Of a stretch of 64,000 bases of DNA, positions 39,501 to 47,688 are shown piece by piece. Source of the DNA: Synchiropus splendidus. Lineage: Eukaryota > Chordata > Actinopteri > Syngnathiformes > Callionymidae. The notes beneath the pieces were generated by a model that made no database searches, was not told the DNA's origin, and saw nothing but the letters and a program-made list of their open reading frames with translations. The translations under genes were made by a program, and so were the position numbers. The stretch's first letter is position 1, and each line of letters begins with the position of its first letter. The DNA is taken from the NCBI RefSeq assembly GCF_027744825.2, contig NC_071348.1, forward strand, positions 14,045,563 to 14,109,562, given 5' to 3'.

Positions 39501-40577
39501 TTATTCATTTATACGATAAGAAAGCATCTGGGAGAACAATGGTTTTGAATAACAAATTGGTCAAATTCCCTATAAATGATTCTCCTCGTGGAGGTAATTC
39601 AAGGGCAGTTTCGGGGAGACCTTATAAAGATTTATCTTTCTTCTTTGTTTCACAAGAGTCACATTGCTGCCCACTAATACAGCAAATTACCCTTCACGGC
39701 CACCTGTGTACACCATTCATGGAGTACAAGGAAGACTGTAATGTGTTCTCCGTTTGGGAACGTCTTTGTTTGGGAGACGCCACTCACTTAATGGGTTTCA
39801 CCTTCACAAGAACACATTCCAGTTTAAACGGAGCGACTCGGTTGGATATTTTCATGTTGCCACCTGTTGGCTTCATCCAATCGGCTAATGTTATCGTCTG
39901 TCTCACCCAATAGCGGCATACCCCGCTGCCTACGGATTGGTCGGACAGCCGTTCCCCCAGCAGCCAACACTGGTTGCCCAGCAACACCAGCAGCCCCAGC
40001 AACAGCAGCAGAGAGAAGGTGATGTGACTTCCTGTCTGGCAGGGCCACGCCCCTCCAATGATCTGGTTTAATGTTGTTTATCTCAACAGCCTTGTATAAT
40101 TTGTCACAGTCTGTCTGATGCTGGTGTATCTGTGTCGCAGGGCCAGAGGGCTGCAACATCTTCATCTACCACCTGCCTCAGGAATTCAGCGACTCTGAGA
40201 TGCTGCAGATGTTCTTGCCCTTTGGCAATGTCATTTCAGCGAAGGTGTTTGTTGATCGGGCCACCAACCAGAGCAAATGTTTCGGTGAGATATGCGTGTA
40301 AGGGAGCCGGTGGGAGGGAAGGCAGACAGCCCGGACAGGAAAGGGCACGTTGTAAAAGCAAGAGTGATTTAATGGGTTGTTAAATCTGATCTGAAACAGA
40401 ATTCATCTCGTATCAAAGGTGACCCATTTGTATTCTCTTTTTCTTCCAGGATTCGTGAGTTTTGACAATCCTGCCAGTGCTCAAGCAGCCATCCAGGCCA
40501 TGAACGGATTCCAGATCGGCATGAAAAGACTCAAAGTGCAACTCAAACGGCCTAAAGACGCCAACCGCCCGTACTGA
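21998..40577 (+). CDS. celf3: CUGBP Elav-like family member 3, complete CDS (12 exons, 459 aa)
   Basis: This is an RNA-binding protein of the CELF family that regulates alternative splicing and mRNA fate through U/G-rich elements, mainly in neurons. Exons 21998-22142, 23411-23493, 36508-36556, 36828-36956, 37362-37441, 37678-37833, 38236-38380, 38640-38789, 38893-38958, 39914-40018, 40141-40284 and 40450-40577 join to 1380 nt without a stop. RRM1 has LFVGQI at aa 9-14 and GCAFLTYC at 49-56. RRM2 has LFVGML at 97-102 and GCAFVKFQ at 136-143. RRM3 has IFIYHL at 376-381 and GFVSF at 418-422. The linker is Ala/Gln/Pro-rich with a short Q tract ([11 protein letters not shown]), much shorter than in human CELF3. 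The N-terminus [15 protein letters not shown] and the ending [10 protein letters not shown] identify the CELF3-6 branch, and the linker fits CELF3 best. The 83-, 49- and 80-bp exons are typical of the family. Confidence 0.94.
22143..23410 (+). other. celf3: celf3 intron 1 (coding)
   Basis: A 1.27-kb GT-AG intron splitting the RRM1 GCAF motif codon. No other feature is recognised. Confidence 0.85.
23411..23493 (+). CDS. celf3: celf3 coding exon 2: RRM1 RNP1
   Basis: An 83-bp exon encoding [20 protein letters not shown] and HEQKTLPG. The acceptor is tttgacag and the donor gtaagt. Confidence 0.95.
23966..23985. repeat. Poly-T tract
   Basis: About 20 uninterrupted T residues in celf3 intron 2, possibly a retroposon tail in reverse orientation. 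No adjoining element is recognised. Confidence 0.85.
26330..26540. promoter_or_regulatory. celf3: Candidate conserved non-coding element in celf3 intron 2
   Basis: AT-rich block with clustered homeodomain cores (TTTAATGAG, CTAATGAG, CATTAAAA) and an exact octamer ATGCAAAT at 26480-26487. No conservation data were available, so this is a motif-density judgement only. Confidence 0.3.
26714..26890 (+). mobile_element. Diverged hAT-type MITE-like repeat, copy 1
   Basis: Opens GTGTCAAACTCAAAGCCC and continues with GGGGCC and TTTATGTGGCCC, phrases of a common vertebrate hAT-like short repeat. The reverse complement of 53559-53650 and the segment 49846-49910 share the CAAACTCAAGGCC...GGCC architecture. 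Ends and target duplications are not recognisable. Confidence 0.45.
27551..27581. repeat. CA microsatellite
   Basis: About 15 uninterrupted AC units in celf3 intron 2. Confidence 0.95.
31702..31749. promoter_or_regulatory. celf3: Pair of RFX X-box-like palindromes
   Basis: GGTTGCCTAGCGACC (31702-31716) and GGTTGCTAGGTAACC (31735-31749) lie 33 bp apart, about three helical turns. Both fit the RFX X-box form GTNRCC-spacer-RGYAAC within one or two bases. A GCCTGGTTGC phrase precedes both, so the pair may have arisen by local duplication. Confidence 0.5.
33731..33817. promoter_or_regulatory. celf3: Cluster of three X-box-like sites, two forming a hairpin
   Basis: TCTCCCATGGCAAC (33731-33744), ATTGCCATGGCAAC (33784-33797) and GTTGCCGTGGCAAT (33804-33817). 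The last two are inverted copies of each other (13 of 14) with a 6-nt loop. All contain the RFX half-site GGCAAC/GTTGCC. Confidence 0.5.
35263..35470 (+). mobile_element. MITE-like fish repeat flanked by GT microsatellites
   Basis: The ends GTACTTGTGAGGACATTT and GTCCTCACAAAGATAACG are imperfect inverted copies (GTGAGGAC/GTCCTCAC). The interior carries the GGTTTAGGGT phrase. (GT)n runs flank both sides. I recognise this as a repeat common in fish genomes, but cannot name its family. Confidence 0.5.
36048..36067. repeat. TA microsatellite
   Basis: Short alternating TA run near the 3' end of celf3 intron 2. Confidence 0.85.
36508..36556 (+). CDS. celf3: celf3 coding exon 3 (49 bp): RRM1 end
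   Basis: Encodes [17 protein letters not shown], the last strand of RRM1 and the start of the inter-RRM linker. The acceptor is ccctcag and the donor gtgaga. The family's 49-bp exon length is preserved. Confidence 0.94.
36828..36956 (+). CDS. celf3: celf3 coding exon 4: RRM2 first half
   Basis: Encodes [20 protein letters not shown] and ends RGPDGTSK. The acceptor is gttttcag and the donor gtgaca. Confidence 0.95.
36957..37361 (+). other. celf3: celf3 intron 4
   Basis: A 405-bp GT-AG intron within RRM2, AT-rich, with nothing else recognised. Confidence 0.9.
37362..37441 (+). CDS. celf3: celf3 coding exon 5 (80 bp): RRM2 RNP1
   Basis: Encodes [20 protein letters not shown] and HGSRTMP. The acceptor is tgccacag and the donor gtgcgt. 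Confidence 0.95.
37678..37833 (+). CDS. celf3: celf3 coding exon 6: RRM2 end, linker start
   Basis: Encodes [20 protein letters not shown] and runs to AYTQAVNAQ. The best 3' boundary is CAG followed by gcaagc, a GC donor. An in-frame GT donor 12 nt earlier (exon end 37821) has poor consensus and would remove VNAQ. Confidence 0.88.
37834..38235 (+). other. celf3: celf3 intron 6, probable GC-AG intron
   Basis: Begins gcaagc and ends tccacag. AG/GCAAG is the recognised form of the minor GC donor class. The interior is pyrimidine-rich near the acceptor. Confidence 0.7.
38236..38380 (+). CDS. celf3: celf3 coding exon 7: Ala/Gln-rich linker
   Basis: Encodes [20 protein letters not shown], then [18 protein letters not shown] and TPSSG. 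The acceptor is gtccacag and the donor gtaaga. Confidence 0.94.
38520..38533. promoter_or_regulatory. celf3: X-box-like site in celf3 intron 7
   Basis: GTCGCCATGGTTAC fits the RFX X-box consensus with a central CATGG palindrome. Confidence 0.35.
38640..38789 (+). CDS. celf3: celf3 coding exon 8: Pro/Thr-rich linker
   Basis: Encodes [20 protein letters not shown], then VNGYSSVP and ends TNGVHPYQ. The acceptor is cctgcag and the donor gtactt. Confidence 0.93.
38893..38958 (+). CDS. celf3: celf3 coding exon 9: linker
   Basis: Encodes [20 protein letters not shown] and YT. The acceptor is ctccccag and the donor gttagt. Confidence 0.93.
38959..39913 (+). other. celf3: celf3 intron 9
   Basis: A 955-bp GT-AG intron that contains a dispersed repeat fragment at about 39230-39440. 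The 124-aa open frame overlapping it lacks any family resemblance and reads through the acceptor. Confidence 0.85.
39230..39440 (+). repeat. Dispersed fish repeat, fragment B
   Basis: Contains CTGAGGATCTG followed by AAGTGATCAATAAATCCTGG and a matching downstream stretch. The first phrase recurs at 58619-58630 in the fragment at 58540-59165. This looks like a 5'-truncated copy of the same unclassified interspersed family. Confidence 0.45.
39914..40018 (+). CDS. celf3: celf3 coding exon 10: Tyr/Ala and Gln-rich linker
   Basis: Encodes [20 protein letters not shown] and the tract [12 protein letters not shown] before RE. The human orthologue has a longer Q run here. The acceptor is cccaatag and the donor gtgatg. 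Confidence 0.93.
40141..40284 (+). CDS. celf3: celf3 coding exon 11: RRM3 first half
   Basis: Encodes [20 protein letters not shown] and ends RATNQSKCF. The 144-bp length is typical of the family. The acceptor is gtcgcag and the donor gtgaga. Confidence 0.95.
40450..40577 (+). CDS. celf3: celf3 coding exon 12: RRM3 end and stop
   Basis: Encodes [20 protein letters not shown] and ends [10 protein letters not shown] with TGA at 40575-40577. The acceptor is cttccag. Confidence 0.96.
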
Positions 40578-40895
40578 GCCACGACCCAAGGGAGCAGGAA
40601 GGAACTCAGAGGTGGGGAAAATGACTGGTGTGAATAACAGGATTTCAAAAGTTGTTCCTGAGGTGGGCCGAGAGTATTTAAAATAGATGGCCCGAGAAGA
40701 TGACTAACTTTTAATAACTGATGGAGCCCTTTTGTCGTAGAGCTTGAATAGTATCAGGTCAGCCTATAAAAAAATACCAGAACATTGTTTTTCTTATATT
40801 TTCTTTCACAGTCTTATTTATTTTGTGTCTTTTCCTGAAACGGCAACTTACCTCGCCCCAGATCCTCCCGTCCAATCATAATTCACGAGGACCCC

Positions 40896-41096
40896 ATCGC
40901 TATGGCAATGGTTGCCTAGTGACCGATAAAGCTCTGACCCCCCTTCCTCTCACATTGTTGTAAGTTGATTGGTTGGCCTGTGTTTGGGTTGCTGTGGCGA
41001 TTGATTGCCTGTGTTGGTTGCCCTCGGCAATTTCTGTTCTGTCACCTCAAGCAACCAGCCATGTGTTGACCTGCATGTCCTGTTGCTGTAGTGACC
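40896..41096. promoter_or_regulatory. celf3: Cluster of five X-box-like palindromes in celf3 3' UTR
   Basis: ATCGCTATGGCAAT (40896), GGTTGCCTAGTGACC (40910), GTTGCTGTGGCGAT (40988), GTTGCCCTCGGCAAT (41017) and GTTGCTGTAGTGACC (41082). They could be RFX-type DNA sites or, being palindromic and transcribed, short RNA stems. Confidence 0.4.
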
Positions 41097-42091
41097 ACAG
41101 ACGTGTGTTTGGTGCATTGTGATTTTATTTTGTATCGACCTGTACACATACTGATCAATAACAGTCAAGAGTCAGGACTGACAATCAAATTAACCAAACA
41201 ACCACCGCCGAATCAACCTGTAGTCGTAATTGTGCCACAGCTGCGTTTTTGATCAGTTTCTGTAGTGTTTTGTACAGTGTCATTATGATTTGAATCAGTG
41301 GTCTGGGTACAGTGGTGACTGTGTACATCTTTGTGTACATCTGTGTCTGTGTTACACTGCTAGCGTGTAATGCAGGAGTGTCGATCACTGTAGAGCCCGT
41401 GTGCCGTAGGAAAGGTTGGTGGTGAAGCCTAGCAGCATTTCACACGTCAACATTTAGCGTCAAGCTCAGGTCATGAAATAGTAGCAGCACAGGTGAAGTG
41501 ACAACACAAACTACGGATGTTTTGGATAAGCATGAGAGTCCGTACGCTACCCTGCTAGGCAGACTTTGTTATCCTGCATTCTGATTGGTCCCACTGACTG
41601 GTGAGGCAGCAGACTGCTCTTGGTTTTCCTCTCCTTGGTTTCGTTTATCACTGCTTTTATGGTGTTTCGCCCCCTTCACTGCTTCCCTCCTCTTGTCCTT
41701 TCCGACTGTCCCTATCTGTCAAGTTCTTTCTTTGCTTCTGTCCATCCCATTTCTCTCCTTCACTCCCCCTAGCTGGTGTTTTGAGGTAAAGGGTATGTTG
41801 TTGTCATGGTGCAAAGACTCTTGCTTATTACGGAAAAGCCCTCACTATAGGAATTCTGGGAGAAAACAGCAAAGGTCGCAGGGGTCAATTAATAATCCTA
41901 TGAAACCTCCAATTTTTAAAAAAGCTGGAGTGCTGCTTCTCAAATTTGAAAAATCACCCAGAATTTCTATACTGCAAATGCCAGAGATTGATGCATGTGG
42001 GTCATAGTGATTGCTTGCCATGATTCGAGGCACACAAGAGCCGCACACAGAGCAGGATGACCACGAACATCAGAAAACATGCTTTGGTTTT

Positions 42092-42097
42092 AATAAA
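42092..42097 (+). terminator. celf3: Polyadenylation signal AATAAA (celf3, proximal)
   Basis: Canonical hexamer 1.5 kb after the celf3 stop codon. Confidence 0.5.
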
Positions 42098-42958
42098 ATT
42101 GAGATTTGAGCTGCATGATTCAGACGCTGTGTACCTGTTGAGGCCCCATGGTTAAGTGGCAGGGCTTCAGAGCTGTGAATGACCAACAGAGAGGCAGTTT
42201 TAGAGCCCGAACATTCAACTGAAGTTGTTACAGCACTTCCAGTGATGCATTCAAAGATGGTCTGCTGGGAAGGGCATGTGTATGACCAGATGTACAGACA
42301 AGAAGCTTAAGTGAATTTATAACTTTAATCTCTAACATGTCCTTCCTCACTCTGTCCCCGTCTCCTTTTTATCTCCCAACCCCTCCCCCGACTCTCCGTC
42401 CCTTCACAGGTGACCGTTCAGAGTCCAGTCGAGGTGGAATCCCAAGGTGCATTGTGCTTTCAGACTGTCTGCTGCCTTTGAGCGTCCAGGAGCGCAGTCA
42501 CAAACAGACACACACACACACAAGCCAACACACTACAGACAAAAGCACTCCCAGAATTGAACTTCAAACGGCACATGGCTGATTTAAAAATGTACATAAA
42601 CTGCACAAACACAAACACATCTGCTGACAATAGTCAGCCGACAATTCCATGGAGCTGAGAGCTTGTTTTGCCATGTGGAGTTTGCCAACAGGGTGCATAG
42701 TTCAGACAACTCAGAGAGGGCAGATGGTGAAAATGCTGATATATCTCTTCAGTAGTCTATTAACTGACAAATATAGCGGGAGAAATGTTTCTTAACAAAA
42801 TAGGGGGGAAAAAAGAAGACAAAGAAATCAAAATAAAGAGACTTTGGAGAAGATCCTACTGACCTGTAAATAATTTAGTTTACAAAGAGCAGCATTTAAA
42901 AAAAAAACAAGAAAAAGCAAAAATAATACTACTTTAGATAAACACTGAACAGGACACA

Positions 42959-43005
42959 TTATTATTATCATAACCGTGATTATCATTATTATTATTATTA
43001 TTATT
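42959..43005. repeat. ATT trinucleotide-rich run
   Basis: Interrupted (ATT)n in the celf3 3' UTR. Confidence 0.8.
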
Positions 43006-43160
43006 ACCACTAGATGCATCGTCATAAAGGGATAAGACATTCCAAAATGTAAATTGGGAAATCCCTGACCTATTTTAAATTTATACCTAGATCTTAGCTG
43101 AGACACACAGGGAGGGCTGGGGTTGCACTTTTATGCGGGTGGTTTGAATATTTGAGCTAA

Positions 43161-43186
43161 TTTTTATTTATTTATTTATTTATTTT
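43161..43186 (+). promoter_or_regulatory. celf3: AU-rich element, overlapping ATTTA repeats
   Basis: Five to six overlapping ATTTA pentamers, including several TTATTTATT nonamers, in the distal 3' UTR. This pattern is recognised by ARE-binding proteins, including ELAV/CELF-type factors. It could equally be a simple TTTA microsatellite. Confidence 0.5.
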
Positions 43187-43383
43187 GTTTATTGGGTGAA
43201 AAGGGTTTGAGATTGGGTTGCAATATTTTGATTTTAGTATTTTCTAGAGACAATTCTGGAGGGCCTGTTTCTGTCAGACTCTTGCCACTGCGTGATTCAA
43301 ATGTATGTTATTATTACAGCAGCTATATTTATTTCTAATTTATTGATCCCTGTTTTTTGATCCACTCTGTTTTTGAGTTAAAA

Positions 43384-43389
43384 TTAAAA
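43384..43389 (+). terminator. celf3: Polyadenylation signal ATTAAA (celf3, distal)
   Basis: Common variant hexamer followed about 20 nt later by a TG-rich stretch (43410-43437) suitable as a downstream element. Confidence 0.5.
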
Positions 43390-43405
43390 AAAAAGTATCA
43401 TACTA

Positions 43406-44100
43406 AAACGTTTGTGTGTGTTTTGACTGTGGTTGGTGCACTACCGGCTTCTGAACAGAAGGTGGGGTAAGCGAGTCGTGTGAACAAAATGATGTTTAAG
43501 AACGTGATGCAGTCGCTTTTCTTCTTCTCCAAGTCACGAAACTCGATGTCATCCTTTAGTCATGTCGGTAGGAGGTTTACTGACCGCTAATGCTCTTGTT
43601 TAAGTGGACTGCTCTTTTGGTCTTCTTTATCTGGAGTGAAAACGGTGCAGCTGTCTTTACTTCGACTCTGTGTGGCGACTCACGAGTGGCGACTTACTAG
43701 TATCCTTGATCCCCATCCAGTCAAGCAACTGACGGATGCTCTGGGCGGACAAAGAGAAGGTGCAGACTTCCAGAATCTGCTGTTAACATCTCAGTGCCAG
43801 ATACCACACCTCCAGAAGACCAGGCACTAGACGGTGAATTGATGGAGAAGCCAAAAAAATGTTTATTTAGAGAGTGGACACTGATGTTGTTCCAGATCAA
43901 TGGTGAAATCATAATATGTATGCCATGTACTTTACACTTTTTCAAATGATTTATCAAATCAGAGTGAAGCTCTGAGAGATAACCGAGGTGGGACATTATA
44001 TTCTTTCGACAAACGAGAGACTAAACTGATTTTTATTCATTCGGATCCATGACGCTGCTCAACTTGAGTGAGCGGAAACAAGCATCTGTCAGCTCTCATG
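43406..44100. other. Intergenic sequence celf3-cers2
   Basis: No gene or repeat recognised. Its end merges into the CpG-rich cers2 leader region. Confidence 0.6.
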
Positions 44101-44569
44101 TGCTTTTACGTCATCGGCGTCCCTCCCTCTCCGTTATCCCTCCCTTTCTGCTGCTCTCTGCTCGTCCCCCGCCGGCCGGCCCGTCCTGCTTGCTCTCTGA
44201 CCGGCCATTCACCGGACAGACCCCCGCCGACACCACGGTCATCTGGAACACGACGAGGAAGACCGGACCCACCTCGCGAACAAGAGATCTGGGCAGCATC
44301 AATAAGCGCCACGGATCTTGAACCACTGTGATAGTCCGGGCCGCTGCTTCCCTCCGCGGTCGCTCCAGCAACACCGAGGGAAAGATGTGAATCCAGTCCG
44401 AACGCTAAACTTGGACCGAGCTGCGCCCCTTTTCCACACGCCAGTCTCGCACTTCCAGACGGACCGTTAGATCCACGCAGTGGAGGACTTCAGTTTGAGA
44501 TCGGCATCAGATAATCTCTGTACAACCACCGAGCCTGACATCTGAACCGCAGTCCGAGAGGAAGGACAC
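44101..44569 (+). other. cers2: CpG-rich putative cers2 promoter and 5' UTR exon
   Basis: A GC- and CpG-rich block (densest at 44160-44300) ends at the donor gtaagt after 44569. The next acceptor in the sense strand that fits is at 51031-51032, before the CERS2 start codon. The 5' edge is not determined. Open frames on both strands here reflect base composition. Confidence 0.5.
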
Positions 44570-45676
44570 GTAAGTCCAGATTTCACTTTCATGTGGTAAA
44601 GTAAGAGTTTAATCGTCCTGAGAGCGCGCACGTAACGCAACCTCGTGCGGTGCTGACGTCATCACGCAGGACTTGCTCGATGAACTAAATTTAGTTTAGA
44701 AAACACAATTAATGTATTCCTCCGTTAAACAATAACCACTCCGATGTAGTATTTATCCCAGCAGATGAACAAATGTGCGTTAACGTTGCACTTTATTTTG
44801 CTAACCGACCGCAGCCTTTTCCATCTTTCTTATCGAAAACGCCCGCTAATATGAAAACATACTTCATAAATAATATCCAACAAAGGTCTTGCTTGTCTTC
44901 TTTCACTCACCCATGAACTAGCAGGGCAAGGTTAGCATCTGTTTGCTAAAGGGCCTGTTCAATAACGATGAGTATTTCAACATAACTGAGGGGAAGTAAC
45001 AGAACTTGTACCTTATCTTTACTATATTCACCTCAAAGATCACTGAAGATCACCTTTAAACTCACCATGTCGAGTCGAACAGCTCGTGTTCAGTAGCCAC
45101 TCAGGAGTGCATGCGGAGTGTGGCGCTAATCCTCTCCCGGTTGGGATTATAAAATTCATTTTATAGCTCAGGATGAAGAGTGGTGCGGGGGGCAATGAGA
45201 AGAACCGGTGGCCCTGTTGACCTGAAGCATCTGTATATGCACTGGATACCTCAAAATAACGACACTGCAAAAGGTCACTTGTAAACAGAGTCACCCATGG
45301 AGGAAACTTTCTTGAAAATGCTTACTTGTCAACTCATACTTAAGAATTGACTGCCTCCTTCATACATCCAGATTGTCATGCTTCTTCATTATATTGAGCG
45401 AGAAAATAGCGATGGTTGCTGGTGTTTCCATAAATGATAGATTTCTGATTCTAATGTGCTTGTGAGAAAGCTTCTTACTTTTCCAGAGATGCCAGTGAAA
45501 ACAAAATACTATTAAGAAATGGATCAGATTCACACACATGTAAATGAATTAATGGTTCATGAAAGTATATGGGTGTAAGTAATCTATAGTTCTCTCTCTC
45601 ATCACATCATCACATACATTTCAAATGCAGTCCCAATATTTTAAACATTTCTTTGTCGCAAATTTTCATCAAAAAT

Positions 45677-45735
45677 ATTCAGATTAGATTAGATGGCCTT
45701 TATGAGTCCCACAGTGGGGAATTGACACCTTTTTA
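45677..45735 (-). mobile_element. Probable retroposon tail fragment (AGATTAG repeat plus GTCCCACAGTGGGG)
   Basis: AGATTAGATTAGATGGCCTT followed by GAGTCCCACAGTGGGGAATT resembles the 3' ends of fish LINEs read in reverse, where a short tandem heptamer precedes a CCC-GGG palindrome. No coding part is attached. Confidence 0.4.
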
Positions 45736-47008
45736 AACATATCCCAACATATTTCATAAGCGAAACATTGGCACGCAAACACTGCATTAAACACACATTA
45801 ATGTGTAAACAGACTTTGTATAGCTGCACCTGGGGAAATATTCTCAAATAATTTCTATAAATTAGTGTAACTAACCACTAAGGTTGGAATGAACTGACTT
45901 ACGGAGTTTCTGTGGACATCATCTAAATTGACAATAAGAGTTACAGTCATGACATCAACATCTTCAATTCTCTGTGGTGGCGAGAACCTTAAAAGGCCCA
46001 CAAGTTTACAAGGTGTTGCACCAGACCTGTTCTGATTTTGTTATCATGTTTCATGACTTATTAATAACTGTATGGACGTAATAATCCATATCACAATGTG
46101 AGCCAGAAGCAATAGGGGATCTTAAACCGGCTGATCATTTATTCACGTTATGTCAAGATTTTAGTAGTTGCCATTCAAGCATTCAGTGTTGTGTTTGTTC
46201 AGGATGCTAAAAGAGTAGGATATCAATGAACGTCACGTATAAATTAGCTGGAAAGAGCAGAGAGTATGACCGAAGCACTGCCTTCTCTATCTCTCTACAA
46301 AAGTGCTCTGCCAGTGTTTGTGGCCAGTTATCTCCAACTACGTGGCCCTTGCAGAACGATTAGCAGTGCGTGTGCCTGGGGGCTGGTCTGCTGCAAGATA
46401 TCTGTGCTCACAAAAAAGGAGGGCCAACATCCAGTCAGGAGCAAATAACATGACAATGTCATGCTCACACCTCCTGTGCTTCGGTGTCGCAGCATGATGA
46501 CTGACTGAAACCCCCCCATCAATAATTCATGAGGTCATTCATTCACATCCCTGTGATCCTTATCTAAAACACAGCCGAGTGGTGTTGTGGCTCATCGTTC
46601 CTCAGCATGACCCAAGTTACCACAAACAAGCTGTGTGTTTAGCGCATGACACGAGTTACATCCCACAATCTGACCGGTCATGATGTCACGGTGATCAGAG
46701 CTGAAAGACGCCACTGATAGTGAATGGCAACCGGTTTAAATATTGGACAAGACACAGAGGTTTTGTAGAATGAATGATTGATTTGAGATCAATCTTCGTT
46801 CTGACCTAAACCCACGAACCTAAACTCTGGTCTCGCATGGACAGACATCACACTCCAGGCCCATAAGGCAGTTCAGAGGAGTCAGTCCAATAGTAAGGTA
46901 TGGCAGGCTGTCAATGCTCATGTGAGCTCCTAGTCGACTAGTCACTTGACACGGTTGTATAACAGTTAGAGCACATCCTCTCCATTCACAAGGTTTCCAG
47001 TGTGTCCG

Positions 47009-47022
47009 ACACACACACACAT

Positions 47023-47063
<41 letters not shown>

Positions 47064-47065
47064 CA
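47009..47065. repeat. CA then TA compound microsatellite
   Basis: (AC)n interrupted once, grading into (AT)n, in the cers2 leader intron. Confidence 0.95.
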
Positions 47066-47508
47066 CGATTCACAATTAATTCATTACAACAAAAAAATAA
47101 TTGAATTTCACTCTGCAGTTTGCTCTCCAGACACCAGGGAACCTTTGTAAGTGCAGGAGTTCCTGGTCCACTGATAAGACCGATGCTCAAGACACATCGC
47201 AGGATGATAACAACAACAACAAACATGGAGGAATCCCGGAACAAAAGCAAACAAAAGCATCTGTTTGCTTTTGTTCAAGGATGGTTTTCGCAACACAAAG
47301 GCCAGAGTTTCCACTGCTCTGAATGTACTTGAAATTGTTGTTGAAATTTCAATCTTCTTGTACAAATATTTGACAATATAAGACATTACAAGAGATTTAG
47401 TTTAAATATGATTATATAAAAACTTGAATATAGCCACCATCGTGATTTATTGTGCGATTGTGAAACTGATGCAAAATAAACAATATTATTTCAGTAATAT
47501 ACCAAATA

Positions 47509-47521
47509 TATATATATATAT

Positions 47522-47569
<48 letters not shown>
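47509..47569. repeat. TA microsatellite
   Basis: Long alternating AT run with a single interruption at about 47521-47526. Confidence 0.95.
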
Positions 47570-47572
<3 letters not shown>

Positions 47573-47658
47573 GTGATCCAGTTAAAAAAAAGAAATAATA
47601 CGTATACATTTTTTGAGGCCGCAGTACAGACTACATGAAGTTCTGTGTCGCTCTCAAG

Positions 47659-47688
47659 TTTAGTGGCCCCCCCTAGAGGGCCACTAAA
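47659..47688. repeat. 11-bp perfect inverted repeat
   Basis: TTTAGTGGCCC (47659-47669) and GGGCCACTAAA (47678-47688) around an 8-nt loop. No larger element is recognised around it. Confidence 0.85.

Larger units (their letters stand above)
40578..43405 (+). other. celf3: Probable celf3 3' UTR
   Basis: About 2.8 kb without coding content between the stop codon and a distal ATTAAA (43384-43389) with GT-rich sequence just beyond it. AATAAA also occurs at 42092-42097 and 42832-42837, so shorter transcripts are possible. X-box-like palindromes cluster at 40896-41096 and an AU-rich element lies at 43161-43186. Confidence 0.6.

Noticed and set aside
44049..44374. Several 68-90 aa frames on both strands near 44.1-44.4 kb
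   Set aside because: They fall in the GC-rich cers2 leader where stop codons are rare by composition. They have no conserved motif and no consistent splice structure.
47412..47609. 65-aa Tyr/Ile repeat frame on the minus strand
   Set aside because: Translation of a TA microsatellite.
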